Made by a program: the position numbers and the translations under genes. The notes under the pieces were generated by a model. It was not told the DNA's origin, made no database searches, and was given only the letters and a program-made list of their open reading frames with translations. A stretch of DNA of 64,000 bases from Polaromonas sp. (GTDB lineage Bacteria; Pseudomonadota; Gammaproteobacteria; Burkholderiales; Burkholderiaceae_C), in assembly GCF_012927455.1 (NCBI RefSeq), contig NZ_JABBPE010000002.1:186001-250000 (forward strand), in the 5' to 3' direction. Below are positions 53,375 through 62,006 of the stretch, one piece after another; positions within the stretch are counted from its first letter, which is position 1; every line of letters begins with the position of its first letter.

Positions 53375-54247
53375 ATGAGTGCATCAATCAGTGGCTTCAC
53401 CTTCATACGCAACGGCGTAGACCTAGGTTTTCCATTCGAGGCGTCCATCCGCTCCCTGCTACCACTGGTCGATGAGATGGTTGTGGCGGTTGGGCAAGGC
53501 TCCGATGACACCTTGGATCGCGTACGGGCCATTGCAGACCCCAAAATAAGAATCATAGAAACTCTGTGGAATGAACGCATGGCTGATCGCGGCTTTGTCT
53601 ATGCGCAGCAAAAAATGATCGCACAGTACTCATGCACAGGTGACTGGGCTTTTTATCTGGAGGGCGATGAAGTCGTGCATGAAACCGAACTGGCCGCCAT
53701 ACGTGCCAGTGTCGAAAGGCATCACGCCAATCCCGCCGTGGAAGCGCTGGTATTTGATTACCATCATTTTTACGGGTCACCTCAGTGGACCTCTATCAGC
53801 CCTGGCTGGTACCGCCGCGAATGCCGCTTGATCCGGAACACCATCCGCAGCTACGCGCCTGATGGCCAATACTGGCTGGTCACCAGCGAGCACAAACGAG
53901 GTCGCAATCCTCACGCAGCACTTGCCGGCGCGCATATCTACCACTACGGCTGGATACGCCGAAACGAAGAGATGCAAAAAAAACTCGATACCGTCAGCAA
54001 ATACTGGGGAGAAGCGAAGGCCGCGCAAATCACGTATAGCCAGTTTGACCGGCGCGCCCTGGCACCGTTTACGGGCACGCATCCACAGGCCGTGCAGGCA
54101 TGGCTGGCGACCGAGGCCGAGCAGATTCTAAATATAGATCCGAGCTACAAGCCAACGCCCAAAGAAAACAAATATCACTTCATGCGGCAGGTTGAAACGC
54201 TGACGGGGCTGGATTTCAGCCGGGAGCATTTTAAACTGGTGGCCTGA
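53375..54247 (+). CDS. Glycosyltransferase family 2-like protein
   Basis: 290 residues. GT-A-like start (ISGFTFIRNGVDLGFPFEAS, LPLVDEMVVAVGQGSDDTLD) and a metal-site segment WAFYLEGDEVVHETELAAIR in place of a standard DxD. YHYGWIRRNEEMQKKLD occurs in related bacterial proteins of unknown specificity. It follows msbA by 69 nt in the same direction and converges on the family 4 glycosyltransferase. A role in lipopolysaccharide core assembly is inferred from position. Confidence 0.78.
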   Translation: MSASISGFTFIRNGVDLGFPFEASIRSLLPLVDEMVVAVGQGSDDTLDRVRAIADPKIRIIETLWNERMADRGFVYAQQKMIAQYSCTGDWAFYLEGDEVVHETELAAIRASVERHHANPAVEALVFDYHHFYGSPQWTSISPGWYRRECRLIRNTIRSYAPDGQYWLVTSEHKRGRNPHAALAGAHIYHYGWIRRNEEMQKKLDTVSKYWGEAKAAQITYSQFDRRALAPFTGTHPQAVQAWLATEAEQILNIDPSYKPTPKENKYHFMRQVETLTGLDFSREHFKLVA

Positions 54248-54259
54248 AGCCATAGGCGG

Positions 54260-55495
54260 CTAAAGCGCGCTAGCAGCATTCTTCGCCTCAACCACAGAAA
54301 AATATATGGCCTCCTGCTTCAAGGCAATTTCGCGCCATTGATAGTTTTCGGCAAAGTCTATCGCCCCCCGCACTAGCTGGTCCTGAAGAGCTTGGTGTCC
54401 TAACAGTTGCTCAAGAACATGGGTTAAATGACTGACATCTTTGGGATCATCCAGAATAAGCGCGTTGACACCGTGCGTCAGCAACCCTGATATGCCGCAA
54501 TATTTGAGCCCACTGACAACCACCGGCAAGCCATGCGCCATGGCTTCCAGAACCACCATCGCAAAGGTGTCTTCCAAGGTCGGATGCACCAGGCAATTAG
54601 AGGCTTCGTATGCGAGGCCAACATCTTTAAGCGGTCCCAGGAAAAAGACACGTTCAGCCAGCCTTAAAGCTTCTGCTTGCGCGCGAAACTCCGAAATATG
54701 CGAGGAGTTTCCCACCACTGCCAGCATCACATCTGAAGGCAACTGAGCTAACGCCTGCAGCAGGATCTCAAGGCCTTTCTTGCGGTAATCGTTGGCAACA
54801 AATAGCAGACACGCGCCAGCTGTAGGCAAGCCCAATTGCTCCCTCGCCCGGCTTCTTCGCAGCTTTGTGACTGGCAATTCCGGCATCGTGATTCCCGGCG
54901 TGATGACCGAAACCATTTCCCTGCAGCCCGGATAGGTGCTTGCCATGATGGACCGCAAGCTCTCAGAAGTCACGACCACCTGCAGACCGTGGCTTGCGGC
55001 ATATCGCAAGCGCTCCAGACCTAGATACACCAGCAGACGCGGACTGGTCACAACCTTGATCCACCGCGACATCAGGCGCCAGCCGGTGCGCGCACGAAAC
55101 AGGTTGTATTTGACCGGCAAGACGTGAACCGTCTGGACGTCACCATGCCAGGTGTTTTCGTGGGAGTGCACCACGTCAAAACCACGTCGCGTGGCCCACC
55201 AGGTGGCCGTGGAAAACCACAGCTGGTTGATCCAGCGCGGCTTCCGAAACGGCGCAGAAACCTTGTGATAGGTGACCCCCGGCCAGGCGTGTTCAATCTC
55301 CTGCGAAAACACGTGCATATCGTGCCTGGCGGCCAACTGTTCAACCAACGCGATGGAATAGCGCTCTGCACCTCCACCTGTAGAAGAAAAGGTCCGATTG
55401 AAAACAGCGATGCGCAGTTTGCGCTGAACTGAGCTTGAGGCAGGCGGGCTCACCTTTTTCGGCGATCTTCGTAGCGGGTTGCGATTTTGAGCCAA
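54260..55495 (-). CDS. Family 4 glycosyltransferase
   Basis: 411 residues. GT-B fold with the N-terminal glycine loop FSSTGGGAERYSIALVEQLA, a His-rich donor lobe, ACLLFVANDYRKKGLEILLQ and the EX7E-type motif in HPTLEDTFAMVVLEAMAHGL. It resembles WaaG-like alpha-glucosyltransferases of the lipopolysaccharide core. No ATG exists near the 5' end; TTG 55495 starts the frame and overlaps the deacetylase gene by 46 nt, so translation coupling or a later non-ATG start is possible. Confidence 0.85.
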   Translation of the reverse strand: MAQNRNPLRRSPKKVSPPASSSVQRKLRIAVFNRTFSSTGGGAERYSIALVEQLAARHDMHVFSQEIEHAWPGVTYHKVSAPFRKPRWINQLWFSTATWWATRRGFDVVHSHENTWHGDVQTVHVLPVKYNLFRARTGWRLMSRWIKVVTSPRLLVYLGLERLRYAASHGLQVVVTSESLRSIMASTYPGCREMVSVITPGITMPELPVTKLRRSRAREQLGLPTAGACLLFVANDYRKKGLEILLQALAQLPSDVMLAVVGNSSHISEFRAQAEALRLAERVFFLGPLKDVGLAYEASNCLVHPTLEDTFAMVVLEAMAHGLPVVVSGLKYCGISGLLTHGVNALILDDPKDVSHLTHVLEQLLGHQALQDQLVRGAIDFAENYQWREIALKQEAIYFSVVEAKNAASAL

Positions 55496-56199
55496 AAAAC
55501 CGGCAGTGTAGTCGAGCGCAACACGGGCACCCGCGGCAATTGCAGCATGTCTGTCTGTGCATGGCAGCGACCGCGCTGGGTCGTGGTCGCGGTCACAAAG
55601 CCCAATTCACCGGCCATTGCGACGTGCTTAGATTCATAGTTCCCATACGGGTAGCAAAAATGGTGGACTGGCTGACCCAGTAAGGACTCGAGCTCGGTTT
55701 TCCCCAGCGTCATTTCAACACGGCAACCAGCAGCATCCATGACTATCAGATCCACGTGCCGGCGGGTATGCGACCCAATTTCTTGCCCTGCCGACACCCA
55801 TTGGCGAATCTCTGATTCGTTCATTAACTGCGTTTGTGCAATACCGATACCTTGATCCCACACATTGGTGAGACCTAAAAGCCCACTTACCGCGTAGCAA
55901 GTGGACGAAAAACCCTGCATGACAAGCGCCGGCAAGGCATGGGCGAGGTTGTTCCGATACCCGTCATCAAAGGTAATGCCGACAACTTTTCCGCTCCGTT
56001 CCCCACGCAAGTATGGCTGCAAACCACTCATAGACAAGCCGGTGTAGCCCAGCCGTTTTAGCCATGCCATCTGCCGCGCAAAAGCCCCCGGTGCCACATA
56101 CAAGCTTCTAAAAGGGCTGCCCTTGGCGGGTGCTTCAGCGATCTGGTGGTACACCAGAATGGGGATGGGCCGCCGGTTGGCGGTGTTCCTCGTCGTCAT
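55450..56199 (-). CDS. Polysaccharide deacetylase family protein
   Basis: 249 residues with a NodB domain: PIPILVYHQIAE, the metal/catalytic Asp pair GITFDDGYRNNLAHALPALV, the His pair in EIGSHTRRHVDLIVMD and the YPYGNYE motif. It removes an acetyl (or other acyl) group from an N-acetylated sugar, probably in the surface glycan or lipopolysaccharide made by the adjacent glycosyltransferases. No signal peptide is visible. ATG overlaps the rng stop by 4 nt. Confidence 0.88.
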   Translation of the reverse strand: MTTRNTANRRPIPILVYHQIAEAPAKGSPFRSLYVAPGAFARQMAWLKRLGYTGLSMSGLQPYLRGERSGKVVGITFDDGYRNNLAHALPALVMQGFSSTCYAVSGLLGLTNVWDQGIGIAQTQLMNESEIRQWVSAGQEIGSHTRRHVDLIVMDAAGCRVEMTLGKTELESLLGQPVHHFCYPYGNYESKHVAMAGELGFVTATTTQRGRCHAQTDMLQLPRVPVLRSTTLPVFWLKIATRYEDRRKR

Positions 56200-57695
56200 A
56201 ACAAAACAATATCGTACTGTTCCTGCGCCATAGCGGCTTCGGACTGCAGGGAAATAGGCTTGCCTATGAAGTCACTCAAACTCGCCAGGTGCAAACTTTC
56301 CTCATCCAGAAAAAGCTCGATAACTTTGGGCGAGGCCACGACGCGAAATTCACGAGGATTGAACTGACGAGCCTCGCGCAAAATCTCCCGCAAAATGTCA
56401 TACGTCACGCTGCGCGCCGTCTTGACCACACCTTTTCCGCTGCAAGCACTGCAAGGTTCGCACAACTGGTGAGCCAACGACTCCCGGGTTCGCTTGCGCG
56501 TCATTTCCAGTAAACCAAGTGCCGAAAATCCGTTCACCGTAGTTTTAATGCGGTCCCGTGCCAGCTGCTTCTGGAACTCCACCAGCACCGCGTCTCGGTG
56601 GTTTTCCTTGATCATGTCGATAAAATCGATGATCACGATGCCGCCGAGATTGCGCAACCTAAGTTGCCGGGCAATCGCCTGAGCGGCTTCCACATTGGTT
56701 TTGAAAATAGTGTCGTCGAAATTCCGGGCACCGACAAATCCACCAGTATTCACGTCGATGGTGGTCAAGGCTTCTGTCTGATCGATGATCAGATACCCGC
56801 CCGATTTAAGGTCTACCCGTCGCCCTAGCGCCTTGGCAATTTCCTCATCAACGTTGTTGAGGTCAAAAATGGGTCGCTCACCGCTATAAAGCTGAAGTTT
56901 TTGCACGGTTGCGGGCATGAACTCCACCGCAAAGGCTTGCAGTTTTTTAAACTGATCGCGGGAATCGATGCGAATGGTTTGCGTGCCCTCCATCACCACG
57001 TCTCGCAACACGCGCTGCAACAGGCTCAGGTCCTGGTGCAGCACCGAAGCTGGCGGTAACCGCAGCGCAGCGTCCTTGATGCGTGACCAGGTTTTGCGCA
57101 GGTAGGCAATGTCTTCTGTCAGTTCGGCATCGGTGGCTTCTTCCCCGTTGGTACGAAGAATGAAGCCCCCCCCCAGCTCTCCTGCCAGTGCCTGCACGCG
57201 CTGGCGTAAATCTTCGCGCTGGCGTGGTGGAATTTTTTGCGATACGCCGACGTGATTGTCCTGAGGTAAAAAAACCAGCAGACGGCCAGCAATGCTAATT
57301 TGCGCCGTCAACCGCGCACCCTTGGTTCCAATCGAATCCTTCAGCACCTGCACCATCACGGCCTGCCCTTCAAACAGCTGCTTCTCAATGGGATGAAGCG
57401 ATGCCGGGGTTGCCCGTGCAGATCCCACTGTGAGCGGTGCACCGGCGTCCGCATGCCGGTTGTTGATGCTGCTCATCAGGTCGGCGACGTGCAGAAAAGC
57501 GGCCCGATCCAGGCCAATGTCAATGAAGGCCGACTGCATACCCGGCAGCACCCGCGCCACTTTTCCCAGATAAACATTGCCAACCAGGCCGCGCTCCAGC
57601 GTGCGTTCGACATGCAATTCCTGCACGGCACCCTGTTCAATCACGGCAACCCGGGTTTCCTGGGGAGACCAATTTATCAGGATATCTTGTTGCAT
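56196..57695 (-). CDS. rng: Ribonuclease G
   Basis: 499 residues from ATG 57695. N-terminal S1 domain (QQDILINWSPQETRVAVIEQ, GNVYLGKVARVLPGMQSAFI), RNase H-like and 5'-sensor parts, catalytic Asp motif GGIVIIDFIDMI, and the Zn-link CEPCSACSGKG. The long C-terminal scaffold of RNase E is absent, so it is RNase G (16S rRNA 5' end maturation, mRNA decay). It is 38 nt after maf, the usual order. Confidence 0.95.
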   Translation of the reverse strand: MQQDILINWSPQETRVAVIEQGAVQELHVERTLERGLVGNVYLGKVARVLPGMQSAFIDIGLDRAAFLHVADLMSSINNRHADAGAPLTVGSARATPASLHPIEKQLFEGQAVMVQVLKDSIGTKGARLTAQISIAGRLLVFLPQDNHVGVSQKIPPRQREDLRQRVQALAGELGGGFILRTNGEEATDAELTEDIAYLRKTWSRIKDAALRLPPASVLHQDLSLLQRVLRDVVMEGTQTIRIDSRDQFKKLQAFAVEFMPATVQKLQLYSGERPIFDLNNVDEEIAKALGRRVDLKSGGYLIIDQTEALTTIDVNTGGFVGARNFDDTIFKTNVEAAQAIARQLRLRNLGGIVIIDFIDMIKENHRDAVLVEFQKQLARDRIKTTVNGFSALGLLEMTRKRTRESLAHQLCEPCSACSGKGVVKTARSVTYDILREILREARQFNPREFRVVASPKVIELFLDEESLHLASLSDFIGKPISLQSEAAMAQEQYDIVLL

Positions 57696-57733
57696 TAATT
57701 TTTCTATGATTTGGCAGCGGTGTGGGTTCAAAA

Positions 57734-58336
57734 CTAGATTTTTAAACCGGCCGCCCGCAGCAGCAACGCCGTTTCCCGAAGCGGAAGGCCCATGATGCCA
57801 CTGTAACTGCCACTGATGCGACTGATATGCACTGCCACCCTGCCCTGCACCGCATAAGCACCGGCCTTGCCCATGGGCTCGCCGGTAGCCACATAATCGC
57901 GGATCTGCGCGGCAGTCATGGCATCGAAACTCACACGAGAAACACTGAGTGCCTCAAAACGACGCCGACCACACTGTATCGCCACTGCACTCAGAACGCG
58001 ATGCGTGACGCCCGCCAGTTCGTGCAACATTTTTGCTGCTCCCACGGCATTGTCTGGTTTGCCGTAAATAGTGCGCCCCAGCGCTACAGTGGTATCCGAA
58101 CACAAAACAGGCGCGGATGGCAGATTTCGGCGCTTCAGGCGCGCCGTGGCCGCGTCTAGTTTGAGGCCCGTGACCCGCCTGACATACGCGGAAGGGGCCT
58201 CGTTTTTCAGCATAACTTCCAGTGCTTCAGTATCTTCGTCAGCGTCGAGCAACAACAACTCATAGCGAACGCCAACCTGCTCAAGCAACTGCCGACGCCT
58301 CGGGCTTTGCGAGGCAAGATAAATAAACTGAGACAT
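57734..58336 (-). CDS. Maf-family nucleoside triphosphate pyrophosphatase
   Basis: 200 residues. LASQSPRRRQLLEQVGV at the N-terminus, VLCSDTTVALGRTIYGKPDN with the catalytic Asp, YVATGEPMGKAGAYAVQGRV and IMGLPLRETALLL at the end. Maf proteins hydrolyse non-canonical (often m5U/UTP/dTTP- or m7GTP-type) nucleotides; which subgroup cannot be read with confidence. Between rlmH and rng as in related genomes. Confidence 0.93.
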   Translation of the reverse strand: MSQFIYLASQSPRRRQLLEQVGVRYELLLLDADEDTEALEVMLKNEAPSAYVRRVTGLKLDAATARLKRRNLPSAPVLCSDTTVALGRTIYGKPDNAVGAAKMLHELAGVTHRVLSAVAIQCGRRRFEALSVSRVSFDAMTAAQIRDYVATGEPMGKAGAYAVQGRVAVHISRISGSYSGIMGLPLRETALLLRAAGLKI

Positions 58337-58404
58337 AAATGATCAGGCGACCGGAGGCGCCGGAGCAAATGATCTTGCACGCGTGGCAGCCCGCTCCGTT
58401 GACC

Positions 58405-58470
58405 GGCCGCCTGTAAGGGAAACAGCCCCATCGAAGAGCAGCACAGTACGCGAAGCGACAAGCTTGGAGG
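58405..58470 (-). repeat. Dispersed repeat family B, diverged copy
   Basis: Reverse complement reads 'aagcttgtcgcttcgcgtac' then 'tgtgctgctcttcgatggggct', aligned with family B but with the C6/G5 stem mostly lost. It fills the gap between rlmH and maf. Confidence 0.6.
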
Positions 58471-58478
58471 TTATACAG

Positions 58479-58946
58479 CTACTCACGATGGTACGGATGG
58501 TTGATCGTGATGCTCCAGGCCCGGTAAAGTTGCTCGATCAACAGCACACGCACCATGGCATGGGGCAGCGTCAGGTCTGACAGTCGCAGGCGTTCGTGCG
58601 CGGCTTGCTTGAATCCGGCATCGAGCCCGTCCGGCCCGCCAATCACGATGGCGACATCGTCGCCTGACAGTTGCCAGCTCTTGAGTTTTTTGGCAAGTGC
58701 CAGGGTGGTGAGCGCGGTACCGCGTTCATCAAGCGCGACTATCCGGCAACCCCGCGTGATGGCTCCTTCAATGCGCCCACGTTCAGCCGCCAGCAGGTTA
58801 TCAAGGGCTTTGGATGCGCGCGGCTCGGTTTTAACGGCCTTCAGCTCTACCTTCAGTTCGGGCGGGAAGCGCTTTGCGTAATCGTCATAAGCCGTCTGCG
58901 CCCAGTCGGGCACCTTCTGGCCGACGGCTACGATCGTTAGCCTCAT
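58479..58946 (-). CDS. rlmH: 23S rRNA (pseudouridine-1915-N3)-methyltransferase
   Basis: 155 residues, family length. The SPOUT knot is shown by [23 protein letters not shown] and the terminal [13 protein letters not shown]. It methylates pseudouridine 1915 in helix 69 on the 70S ribosome. ATG overlaps the rsfS stop (ATGA), as in many bacteria where rsfS and rlmH are adjacent. Confidence 0.96.
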   Translation of the reverse strand: MRLTIVAVGQKVPDWAQTAYDDYAKRFPPELKVELKAVKTEPRASKALDNLLAAERGRIEGAITRGCRIVALDERGTALTTLALAKKLKSWQLSGDDVAIVIGGPDGLDAGFKQAAHERLRLSDLTLPHAMVRVLLIEQLYRAWSITINHPYHRE

Positions 58947-59773
58947 TGGCTCCGGGGCGCGGCTTTTTTGGCGGCGGGCTTCCTGGCCGCTGATTTGGCA
59001 GCTGTTTTAGCTGCGGTTTTCGCGGCCACCTTCTTGGCAGCTACCTTTTTAGCGACCGGTACTTTGACGATAGGCGTCTTGGCGGCAGGCCGGGCGGCTG
59101 ATTTTGCTGGTGCGGTTTTAGCAGTAACCCTGGCGCTTGTCCTGTGTGGCTTTTCAGCCGGCTCAACGGCGGGCGCTGTCGCATTGCGCTTAGCGGTCCA
59201 ATCGTTGGTTTTACCCACCCGGCCCACGTAGCTGGAGTCGGTAACGTGAGCGAGCACCTTTACGGGATCTTTAGCTGGCGCTTTTACCGACTTTCGGACT
59301 CCAGCTTTCACAGCCGGCTTCCGTTTTGCTGCAGGTTCAGCGGCTACCTTGACTTCAGGTCTGGAGGCCTTGACCAGCGGTGCGGGCGCACCCAATTTGA
59401 GTTTGACGGGTTTGTCACCCCAAAGCTCCTCAAGGTGGTAGTACTGGCGAATCGTCGGCTGCATGATGTGGGCAACCGCGGCGCCGCAGTCCACGATGAT
59501 CCATTCGCCGTTGGCCTCACCTTCAATGCGGGGTTTGGCAAAGCCGGCATCCCGCACTGCATCGCGCACACTGGCGGCGAGGGCTTTGGTCTGACGATTG
59601 GAAGTTCCTGAAGCGATGATCACGCGCTCAAAAAGAGAGGTAATGTGCTCTGTGTCAAACACCTGGATATCCTGTGCCTTGACATCCTCCAAGCCATCGA
59701 TGATGGCGCGCTGCAATTTCTGCACATCTTTCTTATCTGCGGTGCTGGTAGTTTTGACAGTGGTGGAGGTCAT
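58943..59773 (-). CDS. rsfS: Ribosomal silencing factor RsfS with histone H1-like tail
   Basis: 276 residues, over twice the usual 105-130. Residues about 20-125 are the RsfS/DUF143 domain ([75 protein letters not shown]). From about 130 to the end the protein is a Lys/Ala/Pro-rich tail with recurring [16 protein letters not shown] motifs like histone H1 or other basic tails. RsfS blocks joining of ribosomal subunits by binding uL14; a nucleic-acid-binding role for the tail is inferred. No domain follows the tail. Confidence 0.93.
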   Translation of the reverse strand: MTSTTVKTTSTADKKDVQKLQRAIIDGLEDVKAQDIQVFDTEHITSLFERVIIASGTSNRQTKALAASVRDAVRDAGFAKPRIEGEANGEWIIVDCGAAVAHIMQPTIRQYYHLEELWGDKPVKLKLGAPAPLVKASRPEVKVAAEPAAKRKPAVKAGVRKSVKAPAKDPVKVLAHVTDSSYVGRVGKTNDWTAKRNATAPAVEPAEKPHRTSARVTAKTAPAKSAARPAAKTPIVKVPVAKKVAAKKVAAKTAAKTAAKSAARKPAAKKAAPRSQ

Positions 59774-59800
59774 GCAGTGTTTGCTTCAGTGAGGTAGGAA

Positions 59801-60445
59801 TTAACGGGAACTGTACAGCTGGTGCAGTGAAATATAACGCGCAACCGGCTCGGGGACCAGCGAAGCGATGGCTTCGGCGGTGGCGACACCTGATGCCATC
59901 ATCTGGCGAATCTGGGTGGCGCTCACAGGCATCAGGGGTAGCTGGAGCTTGAAAAAGTGCTTGCTGTACTCTGGGTAAGCTTCAAACTGGGCTTGCGCCA
60001 GCGTGGACTGTGCACGATCAGCTATACAAATTATAGCAAGCTCAAGAATCTCCTCCCACCGGTTCCATTGCCTGAAAGCCGCAAACTGGTCAGCGCCAAT
60101 GAACAGGTAGAGCCGGGCCTGAGGGTTCTCGGCTTGCAGGGCCCGCAGTGTGTCAATCGTGAAGGTTGGCCCAGCCCGTTGAAGCTCACGGTCATCCACC
60201 ACGACCCGCAGCATATCTTCAAACGCCAGTCGGGTCATGGCGAGCCGATGACGCGGTGCTATCAATTCTCTAGATTTATGCCAGGCCTGCCCGGTCGGAA
60301 TGATGTACAGCGCGTCCAGTCCGAACTGCTTCAACGCTGCCTTGGCCAGCGCAAGGTGCGCGTTATGCGGCGGGTCAAATGCACCGCCGAAGACGCCAAT
60401 CCGTGCACCCACACGTTGGACGTCTGGGGATGCCGCGGCAGTCAA
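59801..60445 (-). CDS. nadD: Nicotinate-nucleotide adenylyltransferase
   Basis: 214 residues. [20 protein letters not shown] gives the nucleotide-transferase motif with HxxH-like NAH, and SATQIRQMM the second motif. It makes NaAD from NaMN and ATP. The frame starts at TTG 60445, overlapping the hemF stop (TTGA); a GTG shortly downstream is an alternative. A short family A core (60020-60046) is part of the frame at residues about 132-142. rsfS follows 27 nt downstream. Confidence 0.94.
   Translation of the reverse strand: MTAAASPDVQRVGARIGVFGGAFDPPHNAHLALAKAALKQFGLDALYIIPTGQAWHKSRELIAPRHRLAMTRLAFEDMLRVVVDDRELQRAGPTFTIDTLRALQAENPQARLYLFIGADQFAAFRQWNRWEEILELAIICIADRAQSTLAQAQFEAYPEYSKHFFKLQLPLMPVSATQIRQMMASGVATAEAIASLVPEPVARYISLHQLYSSR
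60020..60046. repeat. Short family A-like core inside nadD
   Basis: 'cagctatacaaattatagca' resembles only the 'atagct' half of family A; the 'gcccgt' half is not clear. A weak match. Confidence 0.35.
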
Positions 60446-61359
60446 ACCCAGTCCCGCTTGATCAAAAACTCTTTGTAAAGCCGCTCTTCGGGTGATCCGG
60501 CTTCAATCTGGCGCCGGTAAGCCCAGCTCGCAAGCGGAGGCATCGACATCAGGATAGATTCCGTGCGCCCGCCCGACTGCAGGCCAAAGTGCGTGCCGCG
60601 GTCCCAGACCAGGTTGAACTCGACATAGCGGCCCCGCCGGTAAAGCTGAAAGTCGCGCTCATGCTCGCCATAAGGCGTATTTTTGCGCTTTTCCACGATC
60701 GGCAGGTAGGCCTGCAAAAACGAATCTGCCACGCTTTGCATCATGGCAAAGCTCCGGTCCTGGCCCAACTCCTGAAAATCGTCAAAAAACACCCCACCTA
60801 TGCCGCGCGGCTCCTGACGATGCTTCAGGTAAAAATACTCGTCGCACCACTGCTTGAAGCGTGGGTACTTGTCACTACCGAAGGGTACCAACGCATCTTT
60901 GCAGACTTGATGGAAATGCACCGCATCTTCATTGAAACCGTAATAAGGCGTTAAGTCCATGCCGCCGCCAAACCAGCAGACGGGCTCGCCGGCACCGGCT
61001 ACAGGCGTGGCCGCCAGCATGCGTACATTCATGTGCACAGTTGGTACATAGGGATTGCGCGGATGAAACACCAGCGAAACACCGATGGCCTCAAAGGGCG
61101 CCCCCGCCAACTCGGGCCGGTGCTGGGTGGCCGAGGCAGGAAGCTTGAAGCCGCGTACATGCGAAAACCCGCAACCGGCTCGCTCAAACACCTGACCCTG
61201 TTCCAAAATGAGGGTGATCCCGTTGCCCTGAAGCGGCTCTCCAGCTTCTTTTTGCCATGCGTCGGCCACAAAAGAGTTGCCGTCAAGCTCGCCCACAGCG
61301 CCGGTAATGCGCTCCTGCAGCCCGAGTAAAAAGGTGCGAACGTGTGATAGATCGATCAT
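60442..61359 (-). CDS. hemF: Oxygen-dependent coproporphyrinogen III oxidase
   Basis: 305 residues. [58 protein letters not shown], and [20 protein letters not shown] with [11 protein letters not shown] form the full HemF pattern. It converts coproporphyrinogen III to protoporphyrinogen IX using O2, so the organism makes haem aerobically. Overlaps at both ends with neighbours (ATGA upstream, TTGA downstream). Confidence 0.96.
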   Translation of the reverse strand: MIDLSHVRTFLLGLQERITGAVGELDGNSFVADAWQKEAGEPLQGNGITLILEQGQVFERAGCGFSHVRGFKLPASATQHRPELAGAPFEAIGVSLVFHPRNPYVPTVHMNVRMLAATPVAGAGEPVCWFGGGMDLTPYYGFNEDAVHFHQVCKDALVPFGSDKYPRFKQWCDEYFYLKHRQEPRGIGGVFFDDFQELGQDRSFAMMQSVADSFLQAYLPIVEKRKNTPYGEHERDFQLYRRGRYVEFNLVWDRGTHFGLQSGGRTESILMSMPPLASWAYRRQIEAGSPEERLYKEFLIKRDWV

Positions 61360-62006
61360 GGTAGTTTGGTCACTATAGCGACTCGGGGAATGCGGCCGTC
61401 AAGCAGGCTTACAGGTGCAGCACCGCCGGGCGTGAAGCCCCGACACTCGCCCAGCGCTTCGGCAATGCGTGCCATATCTTCAGTTTCCCGGCCCGTGAGG
61501 CGCAAAAACTCACAAAGCACCAGTTGCTTGCGCGAGTAATCGAGCGCGGCGAGCCCCACCGGCACATCCGCCTGCAGCGCCAACCGGTAGAAGCCGCTGC
61601 GCCAGCCCGCTGTACGTTTGCGCGTACCTTCGGGAGACAAAGCGAGCCAGAAGTACTGCCCACTGGATTTTTTCTGTTTCATGATGAGCGTCATCTGCTC
61701 GACCACGCCTTGGGGCGCCGTGCGGCTGACCGGCACACCGCCTAGCCAGCGCAACCACCCACCAAACAGCGGAATGCGAAACAACGCATCCTTGCCCCAG
61801 AATTGCACTGGCATTCCCAGCGACCATTTAATGAGCACGGCAATCACGAAATCCCAGTTGGAGGTATGCGGGTAGATCACCAACACTCCCTGCAACGCCG
61901 GCAGCCCTTGAAACACCGCACGCCAACCGAGACCACGCAGCAGCGCTTTAGCCACCCGGCTACCCTGAAACTGCACGGGATGGCGCGGCGCGAAATCCAT
62001 CATCAT
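61356..62006 (-). CDS. Lysophospholipid acyltransferase family protein
   Basis: 216 residues. PlsC-like signature: [20 protein letters not shown] supplies the HX4D motif (H-TSNW-D), [11 protein letters not shown] the EGTR motif. The frame opens with three Met codons at 62006. It probably acylates a lysophospholipid or related glycerolipid; the subfamily resembles short PlsC homologues of unknown substrate. It overlaps hemF downstream by 4 nt and purD upstream by 1 nt, so it belongs to the same operon. Confidence 0.9.
   Translation of the reverse strand: MMMDFAPRHPVQFQGSRVAKALLRGLGWRAVFQGLPALQGVLVIYPHTSNWDFVIAVLIKWSLGMPVQFWGKDALFRIPLFGGWLRWLGGVPVSRTAPQGVVEQMTLIMKQKKSSGQYFWLALSPEGTRKRTAGWRSGFYRLALQADVPVGLAALDYSRKQLVLCEFLRLTGRETEDMARIAEALGECRGFTPGGAAPVSLLDGRIPRVAIVTKLP

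Noticed and set aside
58943..59773. Lys/Ala-rich repeats as a CRISPR or satellite array
   Set aside because: The DNA repeats follow codon-level KAAAK-type peptide repeats in one frame and have no constant spacer or unit.
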